A DNA stretch of 64,000 bases from Actinomycetes bacterium (lineage in GTDB: Bacteria; Actinomycetota; Acidimicrobiia; Acidimicrobiales; RAAP-2): NCBI GenBank assembly GCA_021818265.1, contig JAKAEP010000001.1:1-64000 (forward strand), written 5' to 3'. Under the pieces are notes generated by a model. It saw only the letters and a program-made list of their open reading frames with translations, had not been told where the DNA came from and ran no database searches. Positions 44,824 to 53,966 of the stretch are shown one piece after another; position 1 is the stretch's first letter, and every line of letters starts with the position of its first letter. The position numbers and the translations under genes were made by a program.

Positions 44824-45716
44824 TCCGGGAGCGGCCCTTCGACCAGCGCGTGGGTCGGCGTGAAGCCGCGCGCGCGCCAGAACCGCTCGACCCGCGGGTC
44901 GAGGGTGCGCCAGTTGACCTCGGCGTAGGCGTGACCCGACGCCCGGGCCCGGGCGAGGACCGCGCCGACGACCGCGCCGCCGAGGCCGCGGCCCCGCTCG
45001 TCCGGGTCGACGGCGACGGCGCTCAGGTGGACAGCGCCCGGGCGGCTGCCCCGGCGCGGGGGCAGCGGCATCACGACGACCTGGGCGAGCGCCCGTCCGT
45101 CGAGCTCGGCGACGAGGTAGTCGACTTCGGGGTCCTCGAGCAGGTCGATCACCTCGGCGCGCCGTTCGTCCTCGTCGGGCGGCGCCACGCCGGGCGGGTC
45201 CCCCCACCGGTCCAGGCGCAGCGCCATCTCGAGGTCACCGGCTTCGACCCGGCGCAACCGGAGCCCCGTCGGCCGGCCCTGCGCGGGGGGAGACGCGAGC
45301 GCGCGCACGCCCCGGCGCGCGGTGAGGGCCGCCCCGTACGTGGCCCAGGCGCGCACCTCGGTCGGCTCGTCGTAGACCCAGGCCGAGACTCCGTCCGCGC
45401 CCGCGTCGCGCCACGAGGGCGCCGCGGCGCCGACCAACGCGGCGAGCACGGCGGGGCCGTCGAAGCTCGCCCCGTCTGGGGGCACCCACGCGCGACCTCG
45501 CGAGCCGTCCACCAGCGCCGTCGCGAGGTGACCGACGACACGCCCCCGCGAGCGCGCCACCCACGCGGGCGTGGCGCTCGTGACCGCACGGCGCAGCGCC
45601 TCACGCTCGAGCGTCCCTTCGAGCATGGCGCAGCGCTGGGCCGCGGCCGCCACGCGGGCGCCGACCCGTGCGCACACCGCGTCCACGTCGCGCGGACCGA
45701 GCGGGCGCACCTTCAC
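44820..45716 (-). CDS. Tandem-domain GNAT acetyltransferase (MshD-like layout)
   Basis: This 298-residue protein contains two GNAT-like halves. The C-terminal one is clear: VHLSAVAVDPDERGRGLGGAVV near 225 carries the acetyl-CoA motif, followed by HAYAEVNWRTLDPRVERFWR. The N-terminal half (VRPLGPRDVDAVCARVGA) looks degenerate. Two-domain GNATs of this size include mycothiol synthase MshD, but I see no decisive residue for that. The GTG at 45716 was chosen because TACCGT lies six bases upstream. Confidence 0.7.
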
Positions 45717-45728
45717 TCGTTCACGGTA

Positions 45729-46223
45729 CAGCGGGCCGGTCGGTTCTCTGGGGTGACGGGGCGCTCGACGCCGTTCGCCACGGGCGGGCGCCCCACCGCC
45801 CCCGAGGTGGGCGCTTTCGCGCGGACCAGGTCGCCGTCGGGCGACCACCCGACGTGTTCACCGTGACCCTGGGCGACCCTGGCCGTGGTCGTGAGGGGGC
45901 GTCGTCGCGAAGGTTGCTCGGCCCGGCGCGGCCCGCCGCACCCGAGCTCGAGCCGGTCCGGCGTCAGGCACCTCGGGGCCTCGCGCAGGGCGGCCGTGGG
46001 CGATGACCGAGCGGCTCTCGCGGAACGTCGCGCCCTTCGTCGAGTCGTTGTCTCAGAGGGACGACCTCTCCGTCTTCGAGCGCTACGTGGTTGCGCCCCG
46101 AGCGCGGCGGCGACTCAGGGTCCCGCCCGTCGCGGTTCCGCGCCGGTCACGGCTGAGGATCCGAGGGAGCCGAGGGTCGGCCACGCGTCACTCGGGCCCT
46201 GCCCGCGGTGACCCGGCCTGGCG
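45729..46223. other. Intergenic region without recognised gene
   Basis: About 500 bases separate the GNAT gene and the end of the secreted repeat protein. A plus-strand frame from the ATG at 46003 starts plausibly (MTERLSRNVAPFVESL) but turns into an Arg-rich tail, so I do not call it. No repeat or RNA motif was seen. Confidence 0.45.
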
Positions 46224-48066
46224 CTAGAGGGTGACTCGCGGGAACAGACCCGATCGACGACCGACGCGCGTGAGGAGGAGATTCACGCTCCCGAACGCGC
46301 GGCCACGAACGCTCAAGGTGAGCACGTAGCGCCCGGGACGCGCGTCCGGACCGACCCGAAGGGTCACGGAGATCGTCGACGACGTCGAGCGAAGCGCCGC
46401 GACGGTGACACCGGGGGCGCGCGTTGCGACGCGGGCCCCCGGTGCGAGACCTCTCTCGCGCAGCACGATCGTGAAGCTCGTGGGCGTCACCTTCGTGACG
46501 CGGGCCGAGAGAACGACCGGCCTCATCACGATGGACCGGGGCGCGGAGGACACCGGAGCGTACGCGCCCGCGCCCGCCTTGGTCGCCGTCACCACGCAGG
46601 TGCCGGCGGTCGTGGCGGTGAGGACGAAGGGAGCCGAACTGCTCACCGCACAGCCCGACGCGGTCCCGTCCACGACGGTGTAGGTCACCGCGCCCGAGCC
46701 GCTGCCGCCCGAGGTGGCGAGGGTCAACGGCGTGGTGGCGACGCCCGAGACCGTCGTAAGGATGATCGTGGCCTGGGGCCGCAGCGGCGGTGACGTCAGG
46801 GTCACGGTCGTGGGGGCCGAGACCGCGAGGAGGTAGTCCGAGCCGCCCGCCTTGGTCGCCGTCACCACGCAGGTGCCGGCGGTCGTGGCGGTGAGGACGA
46901 AGGGAGCCGAACTGCTCACCGCACAGCCCGACGCGGTCCCGTCCGCGGCGGCGTAGGTCACCGCGCCCGTCCCGCTGCCGCCGCTCACCGTCAGGGTGAG
47001 CGGGGCCGTGACGCTGCCGCTCGTCGACGTGAGGGTCAGCGGGGCCTGGGGGGCCTGCGCCACGGTGACGTTGAGCGGACCGGTGTTGGTGTTCGAGTAG
47101 TTGGTATCGTACGACGTGAAGACGGCCTCGAGCGTCGTCGCCCCGCCGGCGGATGGGGTCCACGCACACGTGGCCGTGTAGGGGCCACTCCCGGTGGTGT
47201 TGACGGAGCCGCACCCGGCGATGTCAACTCCCGCGACCTTGAATTCGACGGCGCCGTTCACGTTCGAATTCACCGTGAGATTCGTGGCCGCGCCGTAGAC
47301 CGCACCGCTGTAGCCACTGAGCGAGATGCTCGGTGTAGCGAGGGGGATCGAGACCTGTTCGCTCGTTTGGGCGGTGGAGTAGGAGAGGCTGTACTGCGGT
47401 GAGAAGCTCGCGTCGATGGTGTCGCTCACACCGGCCACGTAGGGGGTCCAGGTACAGGTGGCGACGTAGGGGCTCGACGTCGTCGTCGCCGCCGCCGAGC
47501 ACGCCGAGGAGATGGAGGAGCCGTTTATGGTGAAGTCAACGGTCCCCGGAGTGTTGGTCGTCGCGGAGAGGGAGACCGGCGTCTGGTACGTGGCACTCAC
47601 CGTGGCGAGGGAGATCGTCGAGGCGTCGAGCGTGGTGGCGTAGGCCGTGGGGGAGTCACCGGACTGCTGAAGGTTCTGAGTCTCGGTCACGAGGTAGAAC
47701 GCGTAACTCGTCCCCGGCGTGAGCCCAATGATGAGGCACTGGGTCGTCGTCGCACCCGGGCACGTGCCGTCCGGGGTGAAGGCTCCGCTGTTCTCGCTGT
47801 CCCACACGTTGTAGCCCGTGATCGGGTCGGTAGAGCCGTTGTAGGTTGCGTTATTGGGGGGGTCCACCCAGGTGAGGGTGACGGTGCCCGTCGAGGTTCC
47901 GGCCGTCGCCGAGAGGGACGTGGGCGCGCCGGGGGGGGACGTTGGTCGCACCGGCCGGGCTCACGAGGGACAACGCCAGACCGGTCGAGACGGCGGCGAC
48001 GCCCAGGAGTGCTCGGCCCACTGGACCGGCGACCGCGCGGAGGACCTTGAGAAGGTTGGTGACCAC
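46224..48066 (-). CDS. Secreted Fn3/Ig-like repeat surface protein, frame broken at a homopolymer
   Basis: Two frames together make one protein of about 613 residues. The GTG at 48066, preceded by AGGGAG, opens a signal peptide (LLGVAAVSTGLALSLVSPAGA). The frame is then lost at a run of eight G on the plus strand (47931-47938). With seven bases the frame joins directly to VPPGAPTSLSATAGT and on to the end. The mature part has a fibronectin III-like domain, then several Ig-like domains with paired Cys, two of them near-identical (273-base period), and a final domain without membrane anchor or sortase signal. Composition is Thr/Ser-rich and less GC-biased than its neighbours. Sequencing error, pseudogene or phase variation are all possible. 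Confidence 0.7.
46572..46671 (-). repeat. Tandem domain repeat copy (downstream)
   Basis: This 100-base stretch is identical to 46845-46944, offset by 273 bases (91 codons). It encodes an Ig-like segment including SGCAVSSSAPFVLTATTAGT. Confidence 0.9.
46845..46944 (-). repeat. Tandem domain repeat copy (upstream)
   Basis: Identical partner of 46572-46671 within the same secreted protein gene. Perfect DNA identity suggests recent duplication or gene conversion. Confidence 0.9.
47931..47938. other. Poly-G/C tract of eight bases at the frame break
   Basis: Eight G on the plus strand (eight C in the gene) sit right after the signal-peptide region. Loss of one base would restore a single reading frame for the secreted protein. 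Confidence 0.85.
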
Positions 48067-48464
48067 GGCGCTCTCCCTCTGGTGCCTGCGACGGCGCCTT
48101 CGAGTTCCGGTTGAGCATAGACCGCGTGGTAACGGCGCGGGGGTTCCCCCGGGCTGCGCAAGGGGGTGGCAGATAGAGAAGTCGAGGCCTCGGCCGGTCG
48201 GGGTCTGGGGAGGAGACGACCCCGAGGGGCGCACCCACGCGGGCTCGGGCCCGAAGGGAGCGTCGAGGACCCGCCTCGCCACTTGATCGATGGTGCGGGT
48301 GAACGCTCGAGCGCGCGGGACCCGCGGGGGGTCCGTCGCCAGGGTGACGGGTGCGAGGGCCCCGCCTCGACGAGGGTGAGGATCTCGTCACGGGGCTCCG
48401 GGCACCGGACCGGGCTCAGTGCCGATCTGGGGCCGTGTTCGAGAAGGTGTGCCAAGGTTGGGCC
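48067..48464. other. Intergenic region between the surface protein and HAD genes
   Basis: No gene recognised. On the minus strand TATGCT near 48113-48118 could be the -10 of the surface protein. A GGACCC/GGGTCC hairpin lies at 48318-48334. Confidence 0.45.
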
Positions 48465-49121
48465 ATGTCCCTTCGCGCCACGCTGTTCGACATGGACGGG
48501 CTCCTCATCGACTCCGAGGTGCTCTGGCACCGCGCCGAGCACGAGGTCTTCGGTCGCCTCGGGGTCGTCCTGCCGGCCGACCTGCGCGCGACCAAGGGGA
48601 TGTTCGTCGAGGAGGTCGTGGCGCACTGGCGCGCGCGCCAGCCCTGGAGCGGGTCGAGCGACGACGCGGTGGTGGCCGAGCTCCTCGAGCGCGTGGGCGA
48701 CCTCGTCGAGGCCGAGGGCCGCCTGCTGCCCGGCGCCCTGCGGGCACTCGACCTGGCCGAGGAGCGCGGCCCCCTCGCGCTCGCGAGCTCGACGCCGACG
48801 GCCCTCATCGAGCGCTGCCTCGATCACTTCGGCCTGCGCGGGCGCTTCGAGGCGATCCACTCGGCCGAGGACGAGCCCTACGGCAAGCCCCACCCGGGCG
48901 TCTTCCTGAGCGCCGCCGCGGCCCTCGGCGTCGAGCCGACGGCGTGCCTGGTCGTCGAGGACTCGGCGGCCGGGGTCCTCGCCGGAAAGGCCGGGCGCAT
49001 GACGGTCGTCGCGGTGCCGGTGGCCGAGGACCGCGGGGCGCCGGCCTACGCCCTGGCCGACCTCGTCCTCGCGTCCCTCGACGAGCTCGAGGCGGCGTGG
49101 CTCGACGCCCGCTTCGCCTAG
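48465..49121 (+). CDS. HAD-superfamily sugar-phosphatase/phosphoglucomutase-like hydrolase
   Basis: This 218-residue protein has the HAD nucleophile motif LFDMDGLLIDSE at the N-terminus, the Ser motif LALASSTPT near 105, the Lys motif in YGKPHPGVFL near 142 and VVEDSAAGV near 165. The cap domain is of the helical beta-phosphoglucomutase type. It could be a sugar phosphatase (YniC/HxpB-like) or a mutase; the sequence does not settle this. Its stop shares CTAG with the convergent acetyltransferase gene. Confidence 0.87.
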   Translation: MSLRATLFDMDGLLIDSEVLWHRAEHEVFGRLGVVLPADLRATKGMFVEEVVAHWRARQPWSGSSDDAVVAELLERVGDLVEAEGRLLPGALRALDLAEERGPLALASSTPTALIERCLDHFGLRGRFEAIHSAEDEPYGKPHPGVFLSAAAALGVEPTACLVVEDSAAGVLAGKAGRMTVVAVPVAEDRGAPAYALADLVLASLDELEAAWLDARFA

Positions 49122-49582
49122 AGGGGCTTGGCGAAGAGCAGGGAGTTCGGGTGGCGCGTGGCGCCCTCGGGGTACGCCGCGACCTCCACCCAGCCCTCAC
49201 GGCGGTAGAGGGCGATCGCCTCGGGCTGGCGAGGGCCCGTCTCGAGGTAGAGACGGGTGAGGCCGGTCTCGCGGGCGTGGCCCTCGAGGGCCGTCATGAT
49301 CCGGGTCGCGACCCCGCGGCGGCGCAGGTCGGGTCGCACCCAGAGCCGCTTGACTTCGCCGAGGGCCTCCTCGGGGTTGCCGATCATCCTCACGCCCGCG
49401 CCGCCGGCGAGCGCACCGTCGTCGCGGGCCACGACGAAGAGCCCGTGGGGCGGCTCGTACTCCTCGAGCGCCTCGCGCAGCGTCGTGCGCTCGTAGCGAC
49501 GGGCGAGCTCGTCGAGGGCCGCGAGGTAGAGGCTGCGCGCGCCGTAGCCGTTGACGGGCTCGAGTCCGACCGTGAGGGGCAC
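49118..49582 (-). CDS. GNAT-family N-acetyltransferase
   Basis: This 154-residue acetyltransferase has VKRLWVRPDLRRRGVATRIM near 80 as the acetyl-CoA site and TRLYLETGPRQPEAIALYRR then GWVEV near 120-135, typical of small GNAT proteins. The substrate is unknown. TAGGGT with a six-base spacer lies before the GTG at 49582, consistent with a leaderless start. It is divergent from ileS across 67 bases. Confidence 0.83.
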   Translation of the reverse strand: MPLTVGLEPVNGYGARSLYLAALDELARRYERTTLREALEEYEPPHGLFVVARDDGALAGGAGVRMIGNPEEALGEVKRLWVRPDLRRRGVATRIMTALEGHARETGLTRLYLETGPRQPEAIALYRREGWVEVAAYPEGATRHPNSLLFAKPL

Positions 49583-49588
49583 CGCGCC

Positions 49589-49627
49589 ACCCTAGGGGCC
49601 GGGGCCCCGGGAGACCTTCAGTACCAT
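49589..49627. promoter_or_regulatory. Divergent -10 elements for GNAT and ileS
   Basis: TAGGGT on the minus strand (49594-49589) gives a leaderless GNAT mRNA. TACCAT (49622-49627) on the plus strand gives ileS a leader of roughly 15 bases holding AAGGAG. Confidence 0.5.
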
Positions 49628-49649
49628 GGGTGAACCCCGAAGGAGTCCC

Positions 49650-52600
49650 ATGTTCCGTCCGCTCAGTCCCGAGTTCGACTTCGTCGCTCTCGAAGAGGCC
49701 GAGCTGGCCCGCTGGAAGGCCAACCGGGTCTTCGAGCGCTCGATGCGCCTGCGCGAGGGGCGCCCGTCGTGGGTCTTCTACGAGGGCCCGCCCACGGCCA
49801 ACGGCAAGCCGGGCCTGCACCACGTGTGGGCCCGGGTCTACAAGGACCTCTTCTGTCGTTACCGCACCATGCGGGGCTACTACGTCGCCCGCCGGGCCGG
49901 CTGGGACACCCACGGGCTGCCCGTCGAGGTCCAGGTGGAGAAGCAGCTGGGCATCTCGGGCAAGAAGGCCATCGAGGAGGTGGTCGGGGTCGCCGAGTTC
50001 ACGCGGCTGTGCCGCGAGTCGGTCCTGGTCTTCGTCGGCGAGTTCGAGCGGCTCACCGAGCGCATCGGCTACTGGACCGACCTCGAACACGCCTACTACA
50101 CCTTCCACCCCGCCTACGTGGAGTCGGTGTGGTGGCACCTGAAGCGCCTCTTCGACGCCGAGTTGCTCTACGAGGACCTCAAGGTGGTGCCGTACTGCCC
50201 CCGGTGCGAGACGGCCCTCTCCTCCCACGAGCTCGGCCAGCCCGGCGTCTACTACGACGAGGTCGACCAGAGTTGCTACGTGCGACTGGCGCTCACCGAC
50301 GCGAAGGGCCGCGACGACCTTGGCGGGGCGACCCACCTCGCGGTCTGGACGACGACCCCCTGGACCCTGCTCTCGAACGTCGCGGTGGCGGTGAACCCGT
50401 CCATCGACTACGCCGTCGTGGAGGGCACGGTCGTCGCGCGCGAGTTGGTCGAGGCGGTCTTCGGCGAGGGCGCGACGGCCGGCGCGACCTTCCCGGGCAC
50501 GGCGCTGCTCGGCCTGCACTACGAGCGGCCCTTCGACGACGTGGCGGTCCCCGCGGGCGCCGAGTGCTGCGTGGTGGTCGCGGCCGACTACGTCACGACC
50601 GAGGACGGCACCGGCCTCGTGCACCAGTCGCCGGCCTTCGGCGAGGTCGACCGCCAGGTCGCGCGCGAGAACGGCCTGCCCACGCTCAACCCGGTCGGCC
50701 CGACGGGCGCCTTCACCAGCGCCGTCGCCTGGCTCGAGGGCGTCGGCGTGCGCGAGGCCAACCCGACGATCAACGACGAGCTCGAGCGCCGGGGACTGCT
50801 GATCCGGCGGATGGACTACGCCCACGCCCTGCCGCACTGCTGGCGCTGCGACACGGTGCTCATCTACTGGGGCAAGCCCAGCTGGTACGTCGCGACGAGC
50901 CGGCTGAAGGACCGGCTCATCGCCGAGAACGCGGCCGTCGACTGGCACCCCGGCTACATCCGCGAGGGGCGGATGGGGGAGTGGCTGGAGAACAACGTGG
51001 ACTGGGCGCTCTCGCGCGACCGCTACTGGGGGACGCCCCTGCCGATCTGGCGCTGCGGCGCGGGGCACCTGCACTGCGTGGGCTCGCGCGCCGAGCTCAG
51101 CGCCCTGGCGGGCCGGGACCTGCACCACGTGGAGCCCCACCGGCCCGAGATCGACGAGGTCGTCTTCGACTGCCCGGTCTGCGGGTCGCCGGCGCGCCGG
51201 GTCGAGCCGGTCATCGACGCGTGGTTCGACTCGGGCTCGATGCCGGCCGCCCAGGTGGGCTACCCCCACGCGCCGGGCAGCACCGAGGCGTTCAGCTTCC
51301 CCGCCCAGCTCATCGCCGAGGCCATCGACCAGACGCGCGGCTGGTTCTACTCGCTGCTCGCGGTCAACACCCTCGTCTTCGGGCGCAGCCCCTACGAGCA
51401 CGTGCTCTGCCTGGGCCACATCGTCGACGAGACGGGCCGCAAGATGAGCAAGTCGCTCGGCAACGTGATCGACCCGTGGGAGGTCCTCTCCACCCGCGGC
51501 GCCGACGCGCTGCGCTGGTGGATGTTCTCCCAGGGCTCGCCGTGGACCTCGACGCGCACGAGCCTGGGCGCGATCGACGGCGCCCTGAGAGAGACGCTCG
51601 CGACCCTGTGGAACACGGTGAGCTTCTTCACGACCTACGCCTCGCTTAACGGCTTCGACCCCGAGGACCCCGCCGTGGTGGGGGTGGGCGAGCGCACCGC
51701 CATCGACCGGTGGGTCCTCTCGCGCACCGAGGCCGCGACCGAGGCGGTGACGGCCGCCCTCGACGGCTACGAGCCCCTCGCCGCGGCCGACGCGCTGCGC
51801 GAGCTCGTCGACGACGTCTCGAACTGGTACGTGCGTCGCAGCCGCCGCCGGTTCTGGCGCACCGACCCCACCTCGCCGCGCTCGGACACCCTGGCCGCCC
51901 AGGCCACCCTGCTCGAGGTGCTGCGCCGGGTGACGCTGCTGCTCGCCCCGCTGTGCCCGTTCCTCGCCGACCGTCTCTACCACGAGCTCTTCGAGGTGGC
52001 CGACGAGGACTCGGTCCACCTGGCCGACTGGCCGACGGCCGACCCCTCGCGCCGGGACGAGTCCCTTGAGGCCTCCATGGCCGTCGCGCGCCGGCTCACG
52101 TCGCTCGGACGGGCCGCGCGCGCCGAGGCCGGCGTGCGGGTGCGCCAGCCCCTGTCGCGGGCCCTGGTCTTCCTCGCACCGGGAACGCCCCGCCCGCCCG
52201 CGGGCATCGTCGAGGACGAGCTGAACGTCGACCGGCTCGACTTCGGCGGCGAGCTGGCCGAGGTGCTCGACTTCGCCCTCGTGCCCAACTTCCGCAGCGT
52301 CGGCCCGCGCCTCGGCGAGGCCGTGAAGGAGTTGCGCGGCGCGCTCGCCGCCCTCGACCCGGTCGCGGCCGCCGAGGCGCTCGAGTCGGGCCGTCCGGTG
52401 ACGGTCACCCTCGGGGGCGAGCCGGTCGCGCTCTCGAGCGAGGACGTGGAGCTGCGGGTGAGCGGCCACGGCGGCTTCGCCGTGTCACGGGACCGGGGCG
52501 AGGTCGTCGCCCTCGACCTCGCCCTCGACGAGGGCCTCGTTCGCCGCGGGCTGGCGCGCGACGTCGTGCGCCAGGTCCAGGACCTGCGCAAGGCCTCGGG

Positions 52601-52784
52601 GCTCGAGGTCGCCGACCGCATCGTGCTGCGCGTCGCGGGACTCGACGACCTCGCCGAGGAGTTCGCCTCGATCGCCGCCGAGGTGCTCGCCCTCGAGGTG
52701 CTGGCCGTCCCCGGAGAGGGGGAGGGCAGCCCGCTCGACCTCGACGACGGCCGCGACGCCCGGGCCTGGATCGCCCGGGTCTAG
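49650..52784 (+). CDS. ileS: Isoleucyl-tRNA synthetase
   Basis: This 1044-residue class Ia synthetase charges tRNA-Ile. The HIGH-type motif reads PPTANGKPGLHH near 43-55 and KMSKSLGN lies near 598. The editing domain is marked by TTTPWTLLSNVAVAVNPS, and the zinc-type Cys pairs CPRC and CWRC are present. The length and KMSKS context resemble the eukaryote-like group of IleS found in many actinobacteria, often linked to mupirocin resistance; that assignment is inference. AAGGAG lies seven bases before the ATG at 49650. No T-box leader fits in the short upstream gap. It overlaps marR by CTAG. Confidence 0.95.
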   Translation: MFRPLSPEFDFVALEEAELARWKANRVFERSMRLREGRPSWVFYEGPPTANGKPGLHHVWARVYKDLFCRYRTMRGYYVARRAGWDTHGLPVEVQVEKQLGISGKKAIEEVVGVAEFTRLCRESVLVFVGEFERLTERIGYWTDLEHAYYTFHPAYVESVWWHLKRLFDAELLYEDLKVVPYCPRCETALSSHELGQPGVYYDEVDQSCYVRLALTDAKGRDDLGGATHLAVWTTTPWTLLSNVAVAVNPSIDYAVVEGTVVARELVEAVFGEGATAGATFPGTALLGLHYERPFDDVAVPAGAECCVVVAADYVTTEDGTGLVHQSPAFGEVDRQVARENGLPTLNPVGPTGAFTSAVAWLEGVGVREANPTINDELERRGLLIRRMDYAHALPHCWRCDTVLIYWGKPSWYVATSRLKDRLIAENAAVDWHPGYIREGRMGEWLENNVDWALSRDRYWGTPLPIWRCGAGHLHCVGSRAELSALAGRDLHHVEPHRPEIDEVVFDCPVCGSPARRVEPVIDAWFDSGSMPAAQVGYPHAPGSTEAFSFPAQLIAEAIDQTRGWFYSLLAVNTLVFGRSPYEHVLCLGHIVDETGRKMSKSLGNVIDPWEVLSTRGADALRWWMFSQGSPWTSTRTSLGAIDGALRETLATLWNTVSFFTTYASLNGFDPEDPAVVGVGERTAIDRWVLSRTEAATEAVTAALDGYEPLAAADALRELVDDVSNWYVRRSRRRFWRTDPTSPRSDTLAAQATLLEVLRRVTLLLAPLCPFLADRLYHELFEVADEDSVHLADWPTADPSRRDESLEASMAVARRLTSLGRAARAEAGVRVRQPLSRALVFLAPGTPRPPAGIVEDELNVDRLDFGGELAEVLDFALVPNFRSVGPRLGEAVKELRGALAALDPVAAAEALESGRPVTVTLGGEPVALSSEDVELRVSGHGGFAVSRDRGEVVALDLALDEGLVRRGLARDVVRQVQDLRKASGLEVADRIVLRVAGLDDLAEEFASIAAEVLALEVLAVPGEGEGSPLDLDDGRDARAWIARV

Positions 52785-53245
52785 GGGGCGAGGGGCTCGC
52801 CGAGCTTGGCGAGCAGGCCGCGAAGCGCGGCGCGCTCGTCCCCGCTGAGCCGGGCTGCCAGCTGGCGGTCGAGGAACCCGAGGTGCACGGCCAGGGCCTC
52901 GTCGAGCCGGGCGTCGCCGGCGGGGGTGATGGCGACGTAGACCGCGCGACGGTCGTTCGGGCAGTTCTGGCGGACCACGAGTCCCGCCTCCTCGAGCCGG
53001 TCCACCAGACGGGTCGTGCCCCCGGTCGAGTGCACGATGGCGTCGGCCATCTGGCTCATCTTGAGCCGTCCCTCCTCGGCCCGGCGCAGGCGCAGGAGGA
53101 CGTCGAACCACGCGAGGGGGAGCCCGCACTCGGCCTCGAGGGCCGTGGCGAGGTCGCGCGAGAGGCGGGCGTTGGTTTCGGCCAGCAGGCCGAACAGCAC
53201 GACCCGCTCGTCGCCCGAGGGGCAGGCCGCGGCGTCGATGGTCAC
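52781..53245 (-). CDS. MarR-family regulator (controls yceI)
   Basis: This 154-residue MarR protein has the winged-helix core LPLAWFDVLLRLRRAEEG, then LKMSQMADAIVHSTGGTTRL as recognition region, and the wing CPNDRRAVYVAITPAGD. Single Cys residues near the N-terminus (ACPSGDE) and in QNCPNDRR could sense oxidants but this is speculative. The GTG at 53245 follows TACACT and a seven-base spacer, so it is leaderless; upstream in-frame starts are rejected. It is divergent from yceI, and palindromes with an ATCTGC core fill the gap. Confidence 0.88.
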   Translation of the reverse strand: MTIDAAACPSGDERVVLFGLLAETNARLSRDLATALEAECGLPLAWFDVLLRLRRAEEGRLKMSQMADAIVHSTGGTTRLVDRLEEAGLVVRQNCPNDRRAVYVAITPAGDARLDEALAVHLGFLDRQLAARLSGDERAALRGLLAKLGEPLAP

Positions 53246-53252
53246 GAGGGAC

Positions 53253-53316
53253 AGTGTAGCAGGAAATCTGCAGAATCTGATTCTTCTTGACAAGTATCTG
53301 CTGAAGCAGATATAAT
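53253..53316. promoter_or_regulatory. marR/yceI divergent promoter region with operator palindromes
   Basis: The plus strand has a consensus promoter for yceI: TTGACA (53287-53292), 18 bases, TATAAT (53311-53316). An 18-base palindrome, TATCTGCT-GA-AGCAGATA (53295-53312), fills its spacer. Two more palindromes lie upstream: TCTGCAGA (53267-53274) and AGAATC-T-GATTCT (53272-53284). TACACT (53258-53253) is the marR -10. Repression of yceI by MarR is the natural reading. Confidence 0.75.
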
Positions 53317-53348
53317 GGCGCCAACCGCAACACCACCCAAGGAGACCC

Positions 53349-53906
53349 ATGACCACCACCCCCTCGACCACCCAGCTGCCCGCCGGGGTCTACACGATCG
53401 ACCCGGTCCACAGCACCGTCGGCTTCGTCGTGCGACACCTCGTCGCCGCCAAGGTCCGCGGCCAGTTCAGCGAGTTCAGCGGCACCATCACCGTGGGCGA
53501 GACCCTCGAGGCCTCCAAGGCTGAGGCCACCGTCCAGGCCGCCTCGATCACGACCAACAACGAGATGCGCGACAACCACCTTCGGAGCGGTGACTTCCTC
53601 GAGATCGAGACGTACCCGACCCTGTCGTTCACCTCGACCGGGATCACGGCGAAGGGCGCCGACCGCTTCGAGCTGACCGGCGACCTCACCATCAAGGGCG
53701 TGACCAAGAGCGTCACCTTCGACCTCGAGTACCTCGGCTCGGGCACCGGGATGGCCCCCGGCTCGACCGTGGTCGGGTTCGAGGCCCGCACCGAGATCGA
53801 CCGGCGCGACTTCGGCGTCAACTTCGAGGGCGCCCTGGAGAACGGCACGATCGTCGTGAGCAACAAGCTGACGATCGAGCTCGCCATCGAGGCCGCCACG
53901 GCCTGA
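53349..53906 (+). CDS. YceI-family protein
   Basis: This 185-residue protein has the YceI lipocalin-like barrel: YTIDPVHSTVGFVVRHLVAA at the N-terminus, FSGTITVGETLEASKAEAT, HLRSGDFLEIETYPTLSFTS and VTKSVTFDLEYLG. Related barrels bind polyisoprenoids or other hydrophobic ligands. No signal peptide is present, so it is likely cytoplasmic, unlike E. coli YceI. GGAGACCC precedes the ATG. The strong promoter and divergent MarR suggest inducible, high-level expression. Confidence 0.9.
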   Translation: MTTTPSTTQLPAGVYTIDPVHSTVGFVVRHLVAAKVRGQFSEFSGTITVGETLEASKAEATVQAASITTNNEMRDNHLRSGDFLEIETYPTLSFTSTGITAKGADRFELTGDLTIKGVTKSVTFDLEYLGSGTGMAPGSTVVGFEARTEIDRRDFGVNFEGALENGTIVVSNKLTIELAIEAATA

Positions 53907-53917
53907 GCCGATCCGCC

Positions 53918-53951
53918 GACGCCGGGCCGGGGGAGACCCCGGCCCGGCGTC
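53918..53951 (+). terminator. Hairpin terminator after yceI
   Basis: A perfect 15-base stem with a GAGA loop: arms GACGCCGGGCCGGGG and CCCCGGCCCGGCGTC. It lies 12 bases after the yceI stop and has no U-tract. The next promoter hexamer starts only three bases later. Confidence 0.75.
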
Positions 53952-53966
53952 GTTACGATGTCTGGC

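Noticed and set aside
46003..46227. A possible 74-codon gene beginning MTERLSRNVAPF
   Set aside because: The first part looks plausible but the rest is Arg/Pro-rich, there is no good ribosome site or -10, and no family is recognised.
45729..48464. A mobile element carrying the surface protein gene
   Set aside because: Different composition and empty flanks hint at transfer, but I found no transposase, terminal inverted repeats or target duplication.
49583..49649. A T-box riboswitch upstream of ileS
   Set aside because: Only 67 bases separate ileS from the divergent gene, too short for a T-box, and no such stem-loops are seen.
49197..52469. A minus-strand open frame of about 1090 codons opposite ileS
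   Set aside because: It is the shadow of isoleucyl-tRNA synthetase, with His/Val/Gly-rich sequence and no recognisable domain.
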